The notes under the pieces were generated by a model that worked only from the letters and a program-made list of their open reading frames with translations, made no database searches and was not told where the DNA came from. From contig NC_084665.1 in the NCBI RefSeq assembly GCF_028389875.1, positions 126,457,602-126,521,601 on the forward strand: DNA of 64,000 nt, given 5' to 3'. Shown here one piece after another: positions 13,493 through 28,145 of this stretch (the first letter of the stretch is position 1; every line of letters begins with the position of its first letter). Source of the DNA: Rhea pennata (taxonomy: Eukaryota; Chordata; Aves; Rheiformes; Rheidae). A program made the translations under genes and the position numbers.

Positions 13493-15192
13493 TAGACGGG
13501 ACACTGTTCCTTCATGAAGACTATTTTGGGAGATGTCTCTCCAAAATTAAGCATTTTGAAAGGCCCCCGAAGAGCTTGATTTGCTGAGCCCATTCTAAGC
13601 TTACTCAAACGCTGCTGAGACCAGCTTCAAAAGAGTCACGGCTGCTGTCTAGTCTCAGGGTGCCTATAGTGTGGCTGAGTCAGCCCATCCCAGCAGCTCT
13701 AGGAGTCACCTAAATTTGGAGCTAGGCTAGGAGATGCAGGAGAGCCTTTGCTGCATGGTTTGTAAGGGGCACAGCGCATGGATCAGCCAGGCCCACAAAA
13801 GTCCTTTTCTACCCTGAGACACTTCAAAGTTCCTTTGCAGATTCACAGCAAATCCACATTTACTGGGCTCTTATCCCAAAGGAGGTTTCAGGTTTCTCTG
13901 ACCACACTTACGGCTGCAAAGCCACAAACTTTCCTTCCATCCTTTTTCTTTTTGTGTCTTAAGAGAAACAGTCACTCTGACCCTCTACTCTGAGAGCCGA
14001 GCAAGGAGCCCTGGTCCCTGCCCAGGCTGTAGCTCTGGCTCCCTCTCCTGACATCTTTTCTTATTCCAAAAATCTTCTCAAGTACTGATGGAGAAGGGAG
14101 AAGGGATTGGGGTCACTCCATACACACCAGGTGTGGATCCTCAGCATGAACACACGCTGAGGTGTGAGCCAAATCTCTGAGCAGCTCAGACATCCCTAAA
14201 AAGTATAGTTTTTGTGGTGGTTCACCCAAAGCACAGAAACCTTTTAAGGAGAAATTGTGATGCGTTTGGGCAGAGCTTCGTTTCGCAAAAAAGTTAAGCA
14301 CACTGAGTCAAAGCAAGTACTCACTAGCATGGTCCTAGAATGCGTTAGCAGAGGGTGAGCTTTCCCCCACACATGTATCTCTCTGGTGCATCAGGGATTT
14401 GTACCTGGGAGAGCTCATCTTGCTTCTCGAAGCCCCATTTGCCTCCTTGAGGTCTCTCCTGGGGCCGTTGGAATAGCCCTATTGTTTTGTAGCTCTCTGA
14501 CTCCATCAAAAAGCCATTGACCCCCAAGGGCCAGGCTGCCCATGGCTCATCTTTGTGACCTCTGTGTCCAAGGAGGAGAAACTGGAAGAGGTGCAGAGAG
14601 GACAAACTGGGAAAACGAGCATCCCTGAGCCAAAAGCGAGGACAGAGCAAGGAGGTGGCTGCAGTGTAGCTACTTGGAGGGAGATTTTGGTAAGGAGCAA
14701 CACTACTGCTAGGATAAAGAGGTGAGAAGCAGCCAGGAATATGTTTAATCAGGGTATTAGTAGGCCACCAGAGCAGGGAAAACCTTCTGGAAAGCAAGAA
14801 TAACACTGCTTGCAAGGCTGTGCTCAGTTCCCCATGGGGGTGTCAGCAGTGGGACAGGGTCTCCAAGTGGGGCTGAGTCCCCCCAACCTCCTTCTCCCAC
14901 CTGTCCTCTGCCCTGCTCTGGCTGCCTCTGCAGAGCTCCCACCAGTAGATGGCAAGACAGGCCCATGTTTCCGGGCAGTGGAGAGAGACCTCAGCTGGGG
15001 AGTGGCTTCTCTGGTGCCTAATACAGGGTTCAGCTCACCCTACAGCATCTCCCTCAGTGTGGGAGCCTTGCTCCTTTCAGCTGCCTCTGACCCAAAATTT
15101 CTACAGGCTTGGTATTTTTTAGCTTTGTAGCCCTCAGTTCAGCCTGGTTTAAATTGGTCACTGGATTCATTCATTGCTAGGGGAGCACTGGT

Positions 15193-15212
15193 GGGCAGGC
15201 AGGCAGGCAGGC
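15193..15212 (+). repeat. (GGCA)n microsatellite
   Basis: Four to five consecutive GGCA units. Confidence 0.85.
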
Positions 15213-18200
15213 CCATATGCTTTGTTTCCTTAGAAACTAGATGAAAAAAGGCCAATGGCACTGGAGTTTAAGGAAGGAGAGGAACGGCCAGATTTCAAGA
15301 TCTTTAACAAATAACTGAAAGAGCAGGGCCTGGCCCTTTGCAATCCCCCTTGCGGGCCACCTGGCTGTGTTCCTTGCCAACCCCACCTGAATTTGGCCTT
15401 CTCAGGAGAGATTTGGTTCACTCACATCCCCTGTTTTTTATAGCTTTGGGATTTATTCCAGTGACCGCTTTGCTCTCTCTTCCCCTAACTTTTGCATTCT
15501 GTCCTTCTGCTTATGGCATCATGTGGATTTCCAAAGCACCATACACAGCTCAGGGCACCAAATCTCCTCTCCCCATGCCCAGGACCATGCTGCCAACCTC
15601 TCCTGGCAGCTGACAGAGGCTCGGCAGTAGTGCCGTACTCACTTTCTCCCGATGGTGCCTTGCATGACTCTGGACTCCTCAGGGGGTCTTGAAAGCCACC
15701 ATGTGACTAGAGCTATCTCTGAGCTGTCACCGTACATAGAGGCAATATCAGAGATCCTGCCTGCACATAGACCCTTGGGATTGACCTCTCCAACCACTGG
15801 CAGGGCTGAGCAGGGAGGCGGATAAAAGGGGAAGAGGAACAGATTAATACAAAATGTATCATATAGCAAAATGCAATGGAGAATAACTCCATTGCTCACG
15901 TTGCAGAGTAATGTTACCCATCAACAACCAGGTTAGTACTGCAATGCTGATTCACCAAAGGAAAAGGGAAAAAAAAAAAAAAAAGCAATGAAAATAGTGA
16001 TAATGTTTGCTTTGAAAAGTTGTTGGGAAGAGGAGAGAAGGAAGAGCTGGTGTCATGCACACAGGTATATATAACCCTATTTGTGTGCAACAATCACACT
16101 CCCTTAAAAAGAAAAAAATTTGCCCCTGCATCATCAGCCCCTGCAGTACAGCACACACAAAGCCTCACAGTCCAGGACAGGGACAGGAAAGGATGCAGCA
16201 ACATAAATCAGCTCATTCGTCCCAGGTTGGCTGTCTAAGGATGGAGAGACTTGCCTTGTTTCTCCCCAGTGCTCTGAAATCACTCCTTAAGTAAATTCTG
16301 GGGACACTCAAGAAATCGGAGGCAATTGCATAGCCAGGTGTACCTTTAACACCAGCCTTAGCCACAGAAAGGCCTTTACTGCTCCACCAAGCAAAGACTT
16401 CTGCTCTAGCAGTATCACTTGCTCCGTCCACGCCCCAAATCCCAGCAGTTGGTGCATGTCCAAGTGGCTCTCATGCCCAGATCAGCAGCAGTATTCACCA
16501 CTTCCTCTTCCACCTCCCAGCCAAAGGAAGAACTGATTAATTAATGGCTTCCTGGGAGAAGACAAGTCAAGCCTTAAATTCAGCTTTCCATTTCAACAGC
16601 CATCTCAGCAGGGATGCAGACCCCTGCCCTGGCCTGATAACAAATAATGCTGTGACACACTAAACGGGAAGTCACCAGAGTGCCTTGGAAGAGATGGAGA
16701 CACCATTTCTAGTGGCACGGCTGGTGTCAGCCCTACAAAGAGCTTTGGAAACTAGTATCCAAATAGCACATGTCCTGAGCTCACCAAATAGCTATTTGCT
16801 AGCTATTTTCTAGGAAAAGAAAAAAAAAAAAAAAGCCATCATGAAGGCAGGCAGAAACATTGGCCAGAGCAATGAGTAGAAACATCTTGGCAGTATCTGC
16901 AAAACATCAGGAGAGTGTCTGGGTTTTCATTTCCTAGACTAGAGCTGCTGGCAACGTCATTGCTGTTGTTAGTGGCATTTTTCTCATTGAGTTATTATTC
17001 CTCCGTTCAAAGTGTTTAAATCGGGTCTGCTTCAACTCTCTTTCAAAAACTTTGCCTGGCCTTGAATTTGAGAGGAAGTATTTCTAATAAAGAAAATAAT
17101 CCCTGAAAATTGTTACTTATTAAAACCCTTCATTTTAGAAAATAAAAAGGTCTTAAATATTTTTTGATCAATAATCATGACTTTTTCAATAAATCAAAAA
17201 AAAATGAAATCTGAAGAGGAAAAACAAACAGGTCAATTTCAATGTCATAAGTATTTTTTCCCCAAACACCTTGTTTTGATGATGGAGTAGAAAGTTGGAC
17301 GCTTCCCTGCTTTTTGTGTTTTTAAAGGTTTCCCTGCCATTCAAACGTGCTGACCTTGCTTTGGGCTTTGGAGGTGCTCGTCCTTGCGTTGTCGCTAGAG
17401 AAGGTGTAGGGCACCCCCCCAGCGCCCCGATTCACATGTGCAGCAGTGGGATGCTGCGTGAAGTTGGTTTTTTGGGAAGGACATCTGGCAGAGGACTCAG
17501 ATCACCATTTCCCACTGGTCGCCACAAGGCCCAAAAACTCCCCGGCAAAAATGCTGTCTAGACAGCATTTTAGGGGAAATCTAAAACGCCAGGTTAGGGG
17601 CCAACAGTGAAAGGTCATGTGTTCACCCTTCCTTCTTACTCCTCACTCCAGGATCCAAACTGCACATCTATTTCAGCTGTTACAGACTCCAGGCCTGTCC
17701 AGTGCCCGAGTTACCTGGGATTTTCACCCCTTCTCCACTCAGCCTTTTTAAGTGGTGTACTGAGTATTGAATGATTTAGGGAAAGGGACACAAAGGGATG
17801 GAAAAAGCCCCACCATCGGCACAAGCAGTAAACTCCTGTTCCAGTGTTTCTGCCAAAAGAAGCAAAAGATTCATGTACCTCGGCATCACATCTGCAGCTT
17901 CATAGATGAGCCCCAGAAGAAGGGTGGCCTGTTCCTCTGCCTGAGGCCACAAATGAGCCAACGGTAGTAGGTGCTAGCTTTCAGCAAATGAGTTAGAGGC
18001 TGTGGACTGAGATAACAGCAGAATGATTTTCCAAAATCCTCTTGCCCCTCAACTCCTGCTGGATCCCTAGGTGAGATGTCCTTAGCTTCCCAGCCCTACC
18101 AAGACTTTTTCCTCCTCTGCATTGTGCAACTACCCTTCCTTGCCACAACCCCCTTTTGCTATTGTAGCAATATCTCTATTGCAGTCACTGCAGAGTCAAA

Positions 18201-21200
18201 CCCTTCCAGACCCTCCTGGACCTTTGCATAGGTCTGTCTGAACCAGGCTGTGGTGCCTCCCCAAGAACTTAGACACAACCATTTCCACAAAGTGTGGATC
18301 TCACTGATCCCACTGTCCCACCAGCCAAAGAATCAATGGCACCGGCAGGCATGCGTGTCTGGGGACGGAGGAGAAACATCCTTTCATTCCCTTGCGAAAC
18401 CTCAGTGTTTTCTTGGGCAAATGGCCCAGCTGGTGTTGCAAAGTTTAGAGGCTGGAGGTGGAAAATCTGCTCTTGGCGTAGATTCCCTGGACGTGCTACC
18501 AACAGAGCAAACACCACTGGGCAGTCCTAGGTCACCAGGAGCTCAGACATCTGCTATATCCTCTGCACACATCTTGAGTGAGACCCTGCCGCTTCTGGGG
18601 GACAGCTGGGGCAGTCTTTCCACCTGGCAAGACTGGAGTTAGATGGCCTGTGAAATAAAAGTGTTGCTGTTTTCTTGCCAGCCAGCAGAAAAAGCAGCTG
18701 AATAAACCTCTGGGCAGGCTCTGTCCTCTGCCATGTGTCATGATGAGGCTTTGAAAATCCTCTGCTGTTAATGGAGAAGGCAATAATCATTGATAAGGGC
18801 TGAAAGAGGTGGTGCCATGGCACCGTCTCGACCAAACCAAGGGCTGAATCTTAGCCTTGGGCATACGGACCTGGGTTCCACATGGAAGTGTGGACAGACA
18901 CATTGGCAATGCGCTGGAAGGATTGGTGGGGTGGGGGGGACATGCTGATCCTTCAGTGAGTCCTGGGATCTTGTTGCTCCTAGGAAGAGCTTGAATTTTG
19001 CCAGAGTCCATTTTCTTTCCCACATCTTGGATGCAAACTCCTCCAGTCCCCACCAGCATGCTCAAACTAGTGCCAGAGCAGCAACAGGATGCTTCTGCAG
19101 AGAGCCTGCTGTGCAGGCTGATGGGGAAACTGAGGCAGGCAGCAGTAGCCAAAGCTGACCCAAGCCATGAGGAACAGGACCACAGGATTCACCATCTTCC
19201 CAACCCCGCCTCAGGACATCAGCTGCCCCATGAAACAACCAGGCCATGACTCACCCACCCTCCTCCAAGCACAACAGACAGACTGCCTGCAAAACCAGCT
19301 GCCCTGAGCTTGGACCTACACCTCGTTGACTTTCCTCCTGCCCTTTCACATGGGTAAAGATGGTTGTTGCCTGACTGAGGGTTTTTTTTGTTTGTTTGTT
19401 TGTTTTTTTTTATATGACAGGTTTTACGTCATCTCCAAGCAAGGAAGGGATTTCAGGGAAAAACTGAGGTCATTGCCAGTTCCCAAAGTACGTTTGGCTT
19501 CAACAAGGCTATGTTTGACACACGCTGGGTCTGGCACAGCTTCAGGCCTGCATAACACACACGTAAGTGTAGAAAAACCCAAATACTCAGTTAGGGAGAA
19601 GGGGGTGACACAAAAAAGGAGCAAATGGAAAAAAGGGGAATTTACTCTATTTCATTGATTGACCTCCCTCCTTTTGCATTCTTCAAGAGCAAATACAACG
19701 TGAAGAGTGTGGAGGGACATGTGCGTGCCTGCCAAAGGAACATTCTTGATCTCATTAAAAACTCATGGAAAATTTGCTTCGCGAAAAGGCCTGAAACCAG
19801 TGGAACGAGAACAATATATTCATTTTCCAGGATTATTCCAGCCTGGCTTTATACAGAAACGAACTCCACAGTATCTGGGTCTGTTTCTCTGTGTGCTATT
19901 TCTTCTCCCAATTAGATAACGCAGAAATACTACATTGCTAACAGTTCTTGTAAAGTCAGGCAACTAGGTAAGGGATAAACAGCTTGTTTAGGATCTCCAC
20001 TAAGGAACGGAGCTGCCCTTTCAGCCTAATCCTTCATCAGGCACCAGAGAATCAATCCACAGGAGAGAGATTGAATAATATATCAACTATAGGAACTTTC
20101 ATTAGACACCGATATCAATCAGCTGCAAGACACAAATCCATACTAAACCAGGTTTGCCTAGTGCTAGAGCTCAATAAACCACTTATCCCATGAAATTGCA
20201 CCCTTGGGATGGTATTTCTGTGTAACTAAACACACTCAGACACTCTACGATGAGCTCCATGTAAGACACTAAAAAAATGTCATTTTAACAGTTCAGCACA
20301 ATTTAGTGAATATCAGCCAGCCATATCGGAGAGATTACAGTGTAATTCCTGTATTTACCAGGGGAACGTACAAATATTGTTACAGCCACTGAGTGAAAAA
20401 AGTCCACTGAATTAAAGAAGATAATAAAAATATAACTGATAATTATAAATAATAATACAATATTAAATCCTAGGGTTTTTATTTACTTACAGATTTTTGA
20501 GCTCATGTAGTGCATATTCATTTTCAGAAGATTATTTTCCTTGAAATAAGAACGGTTAGAAATGCAAGGATTGTTGCTAAACCTCAGCTGAGGGTCTCTG
20601 AGAATCTAAGAGTGGGGCTTTAAAAATGCACTAACTCTAATGACATTTAGGCTTCCTATCCAAAGAGCTGATAGCGCTGGTTGAACGGGAAGTGGATGGT
20701 TGATAGATGAACTCTGGAATTTGCTTTGTCTCCGATGTTGAACTTAAAACCGCTCTACTGCTGATGGTTCTTTATGCTGGCATCACTAAAAGGCCCGTTA
20801 GGTTAAGTGCCTGTTGCACAGGATGGACAAGAGATCGTCTTTGCAGTAATGCTCTTTTCTTGCCAAAAAATGATTGGCTTGCTAGAAACCACAGAGCTGC
20901 ACACTGAAGTCTCCTGCCAAGAACCTCCTCTACTGAGGATTTGTCTAAAGATCACCCCACCCATGCGGCAACATGGCGTGACCTCACTGCATGAGGGAAA
21001 TGCCCAGGGTGTTTATCCTGCCAGGAACACGGTCCCAAGTGTTTTCCCCAGCCATGGAGGGGGCTGTGGAAGCCCATAGGACTGGGAGCAAAGGCTGCCC
21101 TGGTCCAAGGCAGGTGGGGACAGGCTGAGCATCCTGCAGCAAGGTGGAGATGCAGATGAGGTTGATAGGTAATGTACAGAGAATATGCACCAGCTGTCAT

Positions 21201-22046
21201 TGGGTAAAACACTGCTGTTTCCCCTCCCCTGCCTGCCCCAAGGATATCTTCTTCACTCCCAAACTGAGAGGGACTTGTACGTCATGCAACCTTCAGCTGC
21301 TTCCCTTCTAAGGGCAGTGACAGATCGGTGTCAATTCAAGTCAAGGATCCAGGGACATCCAGAACCACTCCACAGGCTGGGAACAAGCCCACACAAAGGG
21401 CTCTTATTAGCTGCCCTGGAGAAGTATGGCTGACAAATCCAAGGCTACCTATGTGCTAGGAAACAGCCCTTCCTGCAGCAATTTTCCAATCTGTAAACCT
21501 TCACAAGAGCCCAGAGGTGTACAGAGATGGCTTTGAACCATCCAACTGTACCTGCCTCCAAACGTGATGCCAAGCCCTGATTTTCCAGACTCTCCCATTT
21601 ATCTATATCCACCTGTCACTACACAGTAAGACTTTAAAACTCTAGGGCCAGGATGGTCTTTTCACCCCGTGCCTGCACTGTGGGGTGCAGCTTGCTCTGT
21701 CTTTAAAGATCAAAGGGACCATAATAATGCAAAGAAATAAGACATTCAAGCACTGGGCTTTGTAAGGAGGTTCTGCTTTTTCCCAGCGCTCCAATGCAGT
21801 CTGCTTAAACTGCCTGGGAAGATGTGGCAGCTACAGAAATTTGCATTTATGCACTGTGGAAATGCCTTCCGCATCAGAAAAGAAATGGAATTTCTTACTG
21901 TCTGAAATCCTCTGAGATGAAACACATTTCAAGACAAAAGGCTGCTCTGGAAAAGTAAAACTGAATGTCCTGTTCTAATAAAATCTGTATATAAAGTTGT
22001 AAAGTTTCTGACTCTACTCAAAAACATCATTAAAACCCCCCTCACT

Positions 22047-22065
22047 CCCCCCCCCCCTTTTTTTT
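22047..22065 (+). repeat. C11T8 tract
   Basis: A pure pyrimidine run, C then T. Confidence 0.85.
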
Positions 22066-25000
22066 CCCTTGTACTTTTGGTCAGGAAAGCATTTAGGGAA
22101 CATCTTCAGCAGTTCTCAAGAAGATCTTAGTGGGTCCTCACACTGGCTGAAGAATCTCACAGCTCCTTTGGAAGGATGCAAGATAAACAATCTGGGATCC
22201 ACATGTTACAGGACAAGTAGTGGAGAGGAAAGAGCAGTGGGAATACTGACCAATTTGTAGGACTTCACTTGGCAGCGTATCAGAGCTCTACCTGAGACTG
22301 CCAGAAAAATCCCATGCTTTAGATCTCTTCTTCTGCAGGGACATTGGCTTCAGCTTCATTTTAGCAGCAAAAACATGAAATCTCCTCAAAGTTGACTGCT
22401 AACATGTGCACTGCATCTTCTCCAGAGGAATCTATGCTTCTTCCAGTACTATGCACTATGGGAGAGAAATCCATCAAGGGTTATCAAATGCATAGGAACA
22501 ACCCCTGGGTCAGGATGCCCCTGAATTACATGAAACTGTCAGCTGGGAGAGTATTGTGAAAGGAACAAAGACTACATATGTACTCGCCCTATTTTGCCAC
22601 CTGCTTTTGGCCACTGTCCACAGTAGACTTTGAGCTAGACAGACCTATTGGAAGTTACTGGACAGTTGTTTCAGCTCAGCATCACTGCTAAGTACTAAGT
22701 TTACAAAATCATTCTTCCTTTGGTTTGAATCCTCAAATACACACAGATAATCACTGCCAGGCAGCTTGAAGGAAATCCTCCTAAATTGTTCTTAATTGCA
22801 GTCTCAGTTGCAGGGAGCAAATTTCTATTCTAGTTGATCAGTGCCCACTTCAAATTTAAGGTCCTCAACCACATTGCTGAAGTTTAAGTGCCTTTTCAGT
22901 AGACTATCTCCATTGGGAAGTTAGCTGTGAGCACGAACTCTCTTCTCCACTACTGTATGAGGTTACAGCATGTTGTACACTCCCTTGTATCCCAGAAGCT
23001 AGGCCTGACCTGAAGAGTAGGTGACATTTCTGTACGCAGTGATCCAAGGGCTATATAAATGAAACATAGCAAGATAGCAACAGAATCACTCCCGTGACAC
23101 AGCTGCTGCTACCCAAAGGGCATGTGCAAGCACACGCCTCCACACACCCCCCACATGCCCCCTCAGCTCCAGCGTGCTGCAGGTGCTCAGACCCACGACA
23201 AATTTAGAATCGCATACAATTACGCTACGAAGCCTGAAATAGTCTGTAGAGCACTCGTCTGGTCTAGTGAATGCTCATCTAGTCCAGGCTCCCAGGAGAA
23301 GGGCAGAGGTTCACAACTCAAGCGATCGTTCTTCTAAAATAGAAGCAACCCATCTCAAGCAACATGGAAAAAGCCCCCCCAGCCTGAAGCCTTGCATGTG
23401 GCTCCATGAAAGGGAGATGAAATGCAGGCATCCCAAACCTGCAGATCCATGCTCGTCATCCTTTGGCTAAACCCAGACACTGAATCTCTCATCTCCATGT
23501 CCCTGTGCCTGACTTCTCCTCCCTGGAGGCAGGCAGAGCCCCTGGCAACTAGTGTACTAAAAAGCTGACAGTGCTTGCCCTGAGCAGCAAAATGAGAAAT
23601 ATTCCAAAAGCACAAAGTGGTTAACTGGGTAGAGCCCTGGCACCATATCTCTCAGGAAAGAAGGATCCTCCTTTTCTATACTTCTGCCTACTGTCTTAAG
23701 CAGCGAAGATTGGAAAGCAGCTGCATTCGTATGGACTGAAACAAAGTAAGTCTAAAATTCTGACATTTTAGAAATAGGTCATTGCAATTGAATTGAATTT
23801 CCAGTTCTGCCCCAGACTTAGATAGTGATTTTTCCAGCACGATCTTCCCCGAGCAGTGACTGCAAGCTCTGTTTCAAATTCAGCAGTCTAGATATTAATA
23901 GCATGTTGCTACAAACACACATAGTTCAGTACCAATTTCAAAACCTGTGGGAAGTTAAATAAACACACACCATTAGCAGCCACGCGAGAAGGAATGGAGT
24001 TCCTTAGCTTAAAGCTTTTTAGTACGTTTACCAAACATCATGGTGTCAGCACTGCTTCAAACTTACGAATTTCCTCTTAAATATGTACAATGGTAAAGCA
24101 AAGGCAATGAAATCAGTGACAGGCTCCAAGAAAAATCAGTAAGAGATGGGAGAAATAAATCTGAAAAGCAAAAATGGTAGGAGGCTTCCACTGTCATTGC
24201 ATGAAAATGACTGCCAAGTCAAATATTCCCAAATCTCTGAAGAAGAGGATAGAGGGGAAATGAGAATAATGGATTCTCTCTTTTTCCCCCTCTTCCAGGG
24301 TCTGACGAAGAACCTTAGAAGGTAATGGAGCTCCTTCCCCACTCTTCAGCAGCTTTGGGGTAGGCAGAGGCACCTGAAGTGCATACAGAATCCAAACTGG
24401 GCATGTGTAAACATGACTCAAACTAATTATCTGGAAAGAGTGTAGTGCTGTAACATCCCCACCAGTTCTGCAAGAAACATAATGGTTACCCTAATCATTA
24501 AATCATGGTTAAATGAAATGCCTCCTCCACAACAAGAAACTCCCATCATTAGAAGGTAGACGTGTAGGAGGGAGGAAAGGCCTTGTTTATTGTGAAGGGA
24601 GTGTTTAATCATGGATTTATGAGGCGTGGGAAGTCCATGAGGACAAGTTATGAAAAGAACACACCAGGACACATGTGCCTCATCCTCCTCATGCATGTAC
24701 AAACTTCTGATGACCAACACTTCTCATTATGCAACAGCTCACTAAAAATCTACACAGAAAGGAAGGAAGATCCTATAATTTTAAAGTCTTGCCATGTTGT
24801 CTCTAAAGCTATTCTGTTAGAATAGCATTGTTCTTTCCTTGTAATTTCAAGGATACACTGATCTAAAGAGGAAACAGAAATAAGGCTGAAGACGGATCAA
24901 TTGGATTTTCATTCTCTAGATGAGAAAGGATTAAGAAAACTAGAAGTGACAGGTGAAATATTTGAAAACCTGTACTTTTTGGATTGCTGCCATCTACAAG

Positions 25001-25299
25001 CACAGTCTGTACACCTGTTTAGCAGCACAAAGATTAAAGGGTAATCACATGGTACTATTGAGCAACTGCTTGCAACAAAGACCAACTGGAAGAATCAGCA
25101 GAAAGTGAAACATACAGGCAAACATTTCAGAGCCACAGAGTCACTGCACTGACTATGGAGCTGCATCTTTATGTCTCGTATCCCGTTTCACTTCTGCAGC
25201 TGAAGGCTTCAACAGTAAGCAGCATCCTTGTGCCCTTGGATCATTGTTCTTAAGTATTTTAAACAAGGATGACAAAGCCAGCACACATCTGTACAGGAT

Positions 25300-25305
25300 T
25301 TTATT
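25300..25305 (-). terminator. TDH: Candidate distal polyA signal of TDH
   Basis: AATAAA on the minus strand, followed about 10-30 nt later by GU-rich sequence. It sits at the boundary where the AT-rich tract downstream of TDH ends. Confidence 0.5.
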
Positions 25306-26010
25306 AAAGTAGGTATCATCCACAGCTTACAATAGTTGAAAAAATACTCTTAAAATCTTTTTGCCTGAATACGTAATGTAACAACTACAGTGCTCAAAGG
25401 TTATGAGAGAAGTCTCTGCCCAGAAAATTGAACTCCAAAGTGGTAGCAAAAGTTATACATTTTGTATCAGGTCAAATTGGTCTAATGCAAAAAATACTGT
25501 AACATAGCCACAGAGGTTATGGGGAACATATGGAAAAGAAAGGAGGTGAGGGGAGGGAAAAAGACACGCATCATTGGTCACAGGTTGAAAAACTGAATTT
25601 CAAACAGGAACGAGACTATGTAGCCATATCTCATCACATTCCTTGAATATCACTTCTTAACCTCCAAACCACTGTCTATTACAATATGGTTTATTTCATA
25701 CTTTGCAAAATAAAAGCTCCTTCAATGGTTACTCCTAAGTGGAGTCAGTAACTACTGACAAAAGATTAAATTTAATTTAAAATGCCATAGGAGTAAATTT
25801 CAACTTCACTGCAACATCCTATTCAAAGCTTTCGTACAACACCACAACCAAGAACAGTCTATATCAGAAGGAGGAACATTTTTGCTCTTTACTCTTACTA
25901 CTAATAACCCAAGCTTTGAACTAGAATAAAGGGAGGAGTAGACCCGTAACTTCACTTGAAGCAAGGAAATGAAGTCAGACCCATCAACAGCTCTCTACAT
26001 TTACACACAT

Positions 26011-26103
26011 TATATATATACATAAATATATATACACAGAGAAAGAGAGTGTCTTTGTCCGCATGTATACACACACACTCTCTCTCTCTCTCTCTCTCTC
26101 TCT
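26011..26103 (+). repeat. Compound AT, AC and (CT)13 microsatellite
   Basis: An AT-rich alternating stretch, then a short AC run, then a perfect (CT)13 at 26078-26103. It lies in the inferred TDH 3' UTR, where the transcript would carry GA then GU repeats. Confidence 0.9.
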
Positions 26104-28119
26104 TTGTATGTGTATTGATGAGTCCCCAGAGTGAATTACAAAAGACTGGAATGGACCTGACATTTGAAATCATATTAAAGCCTTCATTTGATGCCTCAGG
26201 CTAACAGTTTACTGGAAAATAATCCTGTTTTGGTAGGACAGAGGACAAAGATCTGAGCCAGTCTTTTCTTGGAGGGTATGATCAAGACCAACTTTGCTTG
26301 CCCATTGGGCCAAACACTACATTTGAACAATGTGACAATTACCACAGTGGCCACAGCTTTTAAAAAAATTGTCTTTTAAGAAATGTAAACACTATGAAAA
26401 AAGTTTCAACATGGGCCATAACCCTAGAGGTTTTTAGGTTTAAATACCTGGGAAATCCATACTTTAACAGATTAAACAGTATAAGATACATACAAAACCA
26501 AGAGATAAAAGTTCAACAAATGTTTAAAACAACAGGCTTTCACCAAAGAATCTTCATTTGAAGGTTACTTTCATGAGAAAACATATTCTCTGCAGCATGC
26601 AGACTTCCTCTCAAAGGCTGAGATCAGGTCATGTCCGTTAGCTACTTACTGAAGAAACATTGCAGTGTCACAGAGAGCTTAACAGAACAAGAACAACCAA
26701 AGCATTGTCACAGAAAACACAGCAAACAAGATGTCACCTGTGAGATTCATTGGAGCATGGAAGAAAAAAGAGCAAGAGAGAACTTCACATGAGGAATTTC
26801 CAGTTATTTTAAAAGATATTTTTTCTTTGGGGAAAAAAAAAAGTAAAAATCAAATGTTCCCAGATGCTGTTTCTCAAGACATGCCATTACTATAGTTGCC
26901 AATAGCTCAGATTTACACTGTGGAAACTGGTATGTTACATAAAACAGCTCTCCTGTATCTCTAGTTTGTCATTTCTTGTTTACCAGGTCTCTTCAGTAGC
27001 CTCTGAAATGTGTATTTTATTTGCATGCATCTATTAAGACTCACGTATTAATCCAGAATCTCCTATGCATGAAACTGAAATGAGCAGAATAGCCCCTAAG
27101 TGTAACTAGAAATTAGTAGTAAAGGATCAGCAGCCCCTCATAATTTTATAGAAAGGGGAGTGGATGGTCATCAGTAATCTAGGCCTCTCAACTCTAAACA
27201 ACAATCAATCCTACACATTAAGTCAACAACTTGAGCTTTTGTTTTTAAGTGAATGAATTCAGACAAGAATGGCAGATAAGGCTGACTTTAAAACTCTGAA
27301 ATAAATAAATATTGGAAAGTATGGTTTCAGCTTCTAGATTCCTCTCTAAATAACAAAATCATGTAATAGTTGCATATACGTAGTATTTAAAAATACATAT
27401 ACAGCACAGATGAAAAATGTAGCGAACACAAATGATTACAAAGGCTGACATGACTCTACTGAAAGTCTATCTTATCAGGCCACCTTCAAAACTAGCTCCA
27501 GACAGTATATGACCACACTAGCATGGCAAACAACTGGGAAAAAAATCAAAGGTAGTGATAACAATCTTACTCCCAGGCCTAGAATTATGCCTTAGATTTG
27601 CATGTACATAACAGCACTTAGGATTTCAAGCCTACCTCTGAGGTTAAAATGAAGTCAGCAGCATTTTCAAAGAACAGGACAAAGCTTAGGTTGTACCCCC
27701 TGCTATTTTTAAAGTAGAAATGAAAATTCAAGTCCTAATTCCCTTCACAAGACATTACAAGAATAACGCCACTTTGTATGCCTTGTATATAGAAAAGCGT
27801 AGGTTTATATAGCACTGTGTATATGTATATGAAACTATGGTTAATAGTTCCTATATTTCAAATTAAAATTGCAACAATCCCTGAAATTTTGAAACATGAA
27901 GTAGTTCTGATCTCTCAGCTGTAGACAGAGAGAGAAAAATAAGAATCCTTTATTACTACGATTTAGTAACTTCCACTAACAAATGAAAAAAAAAATTGTT
28001 CACTCTGTATAATATGCCTGAAACAGTGAGTTTGACAACACTGCCCATGTCATTTGCAAAAGAACCACCAGGCAGGAGGAATGATTGGAAAGTCATCAGC
28101 CAGGTTCAGGTGCATGTGC

Positions 28120-28145
28120 TTTTTTTTTTTTTTTTTTTTTTTTTT
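28120..28145 (+). repeat. T26 homopolymer in the TDH 3' UTR
   Basis: An uninterrupted T run on the plus strand, so the TDH transcript would carry an internal A26 tract 250 nt after the stop. Oligo-dT priming could start here. Confidence 0.9.

Larger units (their letters stand above)
13493..25284. other. Intergenic sequence, no gene seen
   Basis: About 11.8 kb without a recognisable coding exon or a clear young transposon. It contains a (GGCA)n run near 15193, a C11T8 run at 22047-22065 and an AT-rich island around 20400-20480. Sequence character changes to AT-rich from about 25.3 kb, where the inferred TDH 3' UTR begins. Confidence 0.6.

Noticed and set aside
14345-14815. 156-codon minus-strand open frame
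   Set aside because: No recognisable motif and overlapping open frames. Judged chance.
23221-23300. CATCTAGTCCAGG text resembling the CR1 terminal block
   Set aside because: Only about 12 nt match and the flanks do not follow CR1 order.
28120-28145. T26 run as the polyA tail of an inserted retropseudogene on the minus strand
   Set aside because: No gene-like sequence or target-site duplication is recognisable beside it. It fits a simple homopolymer.
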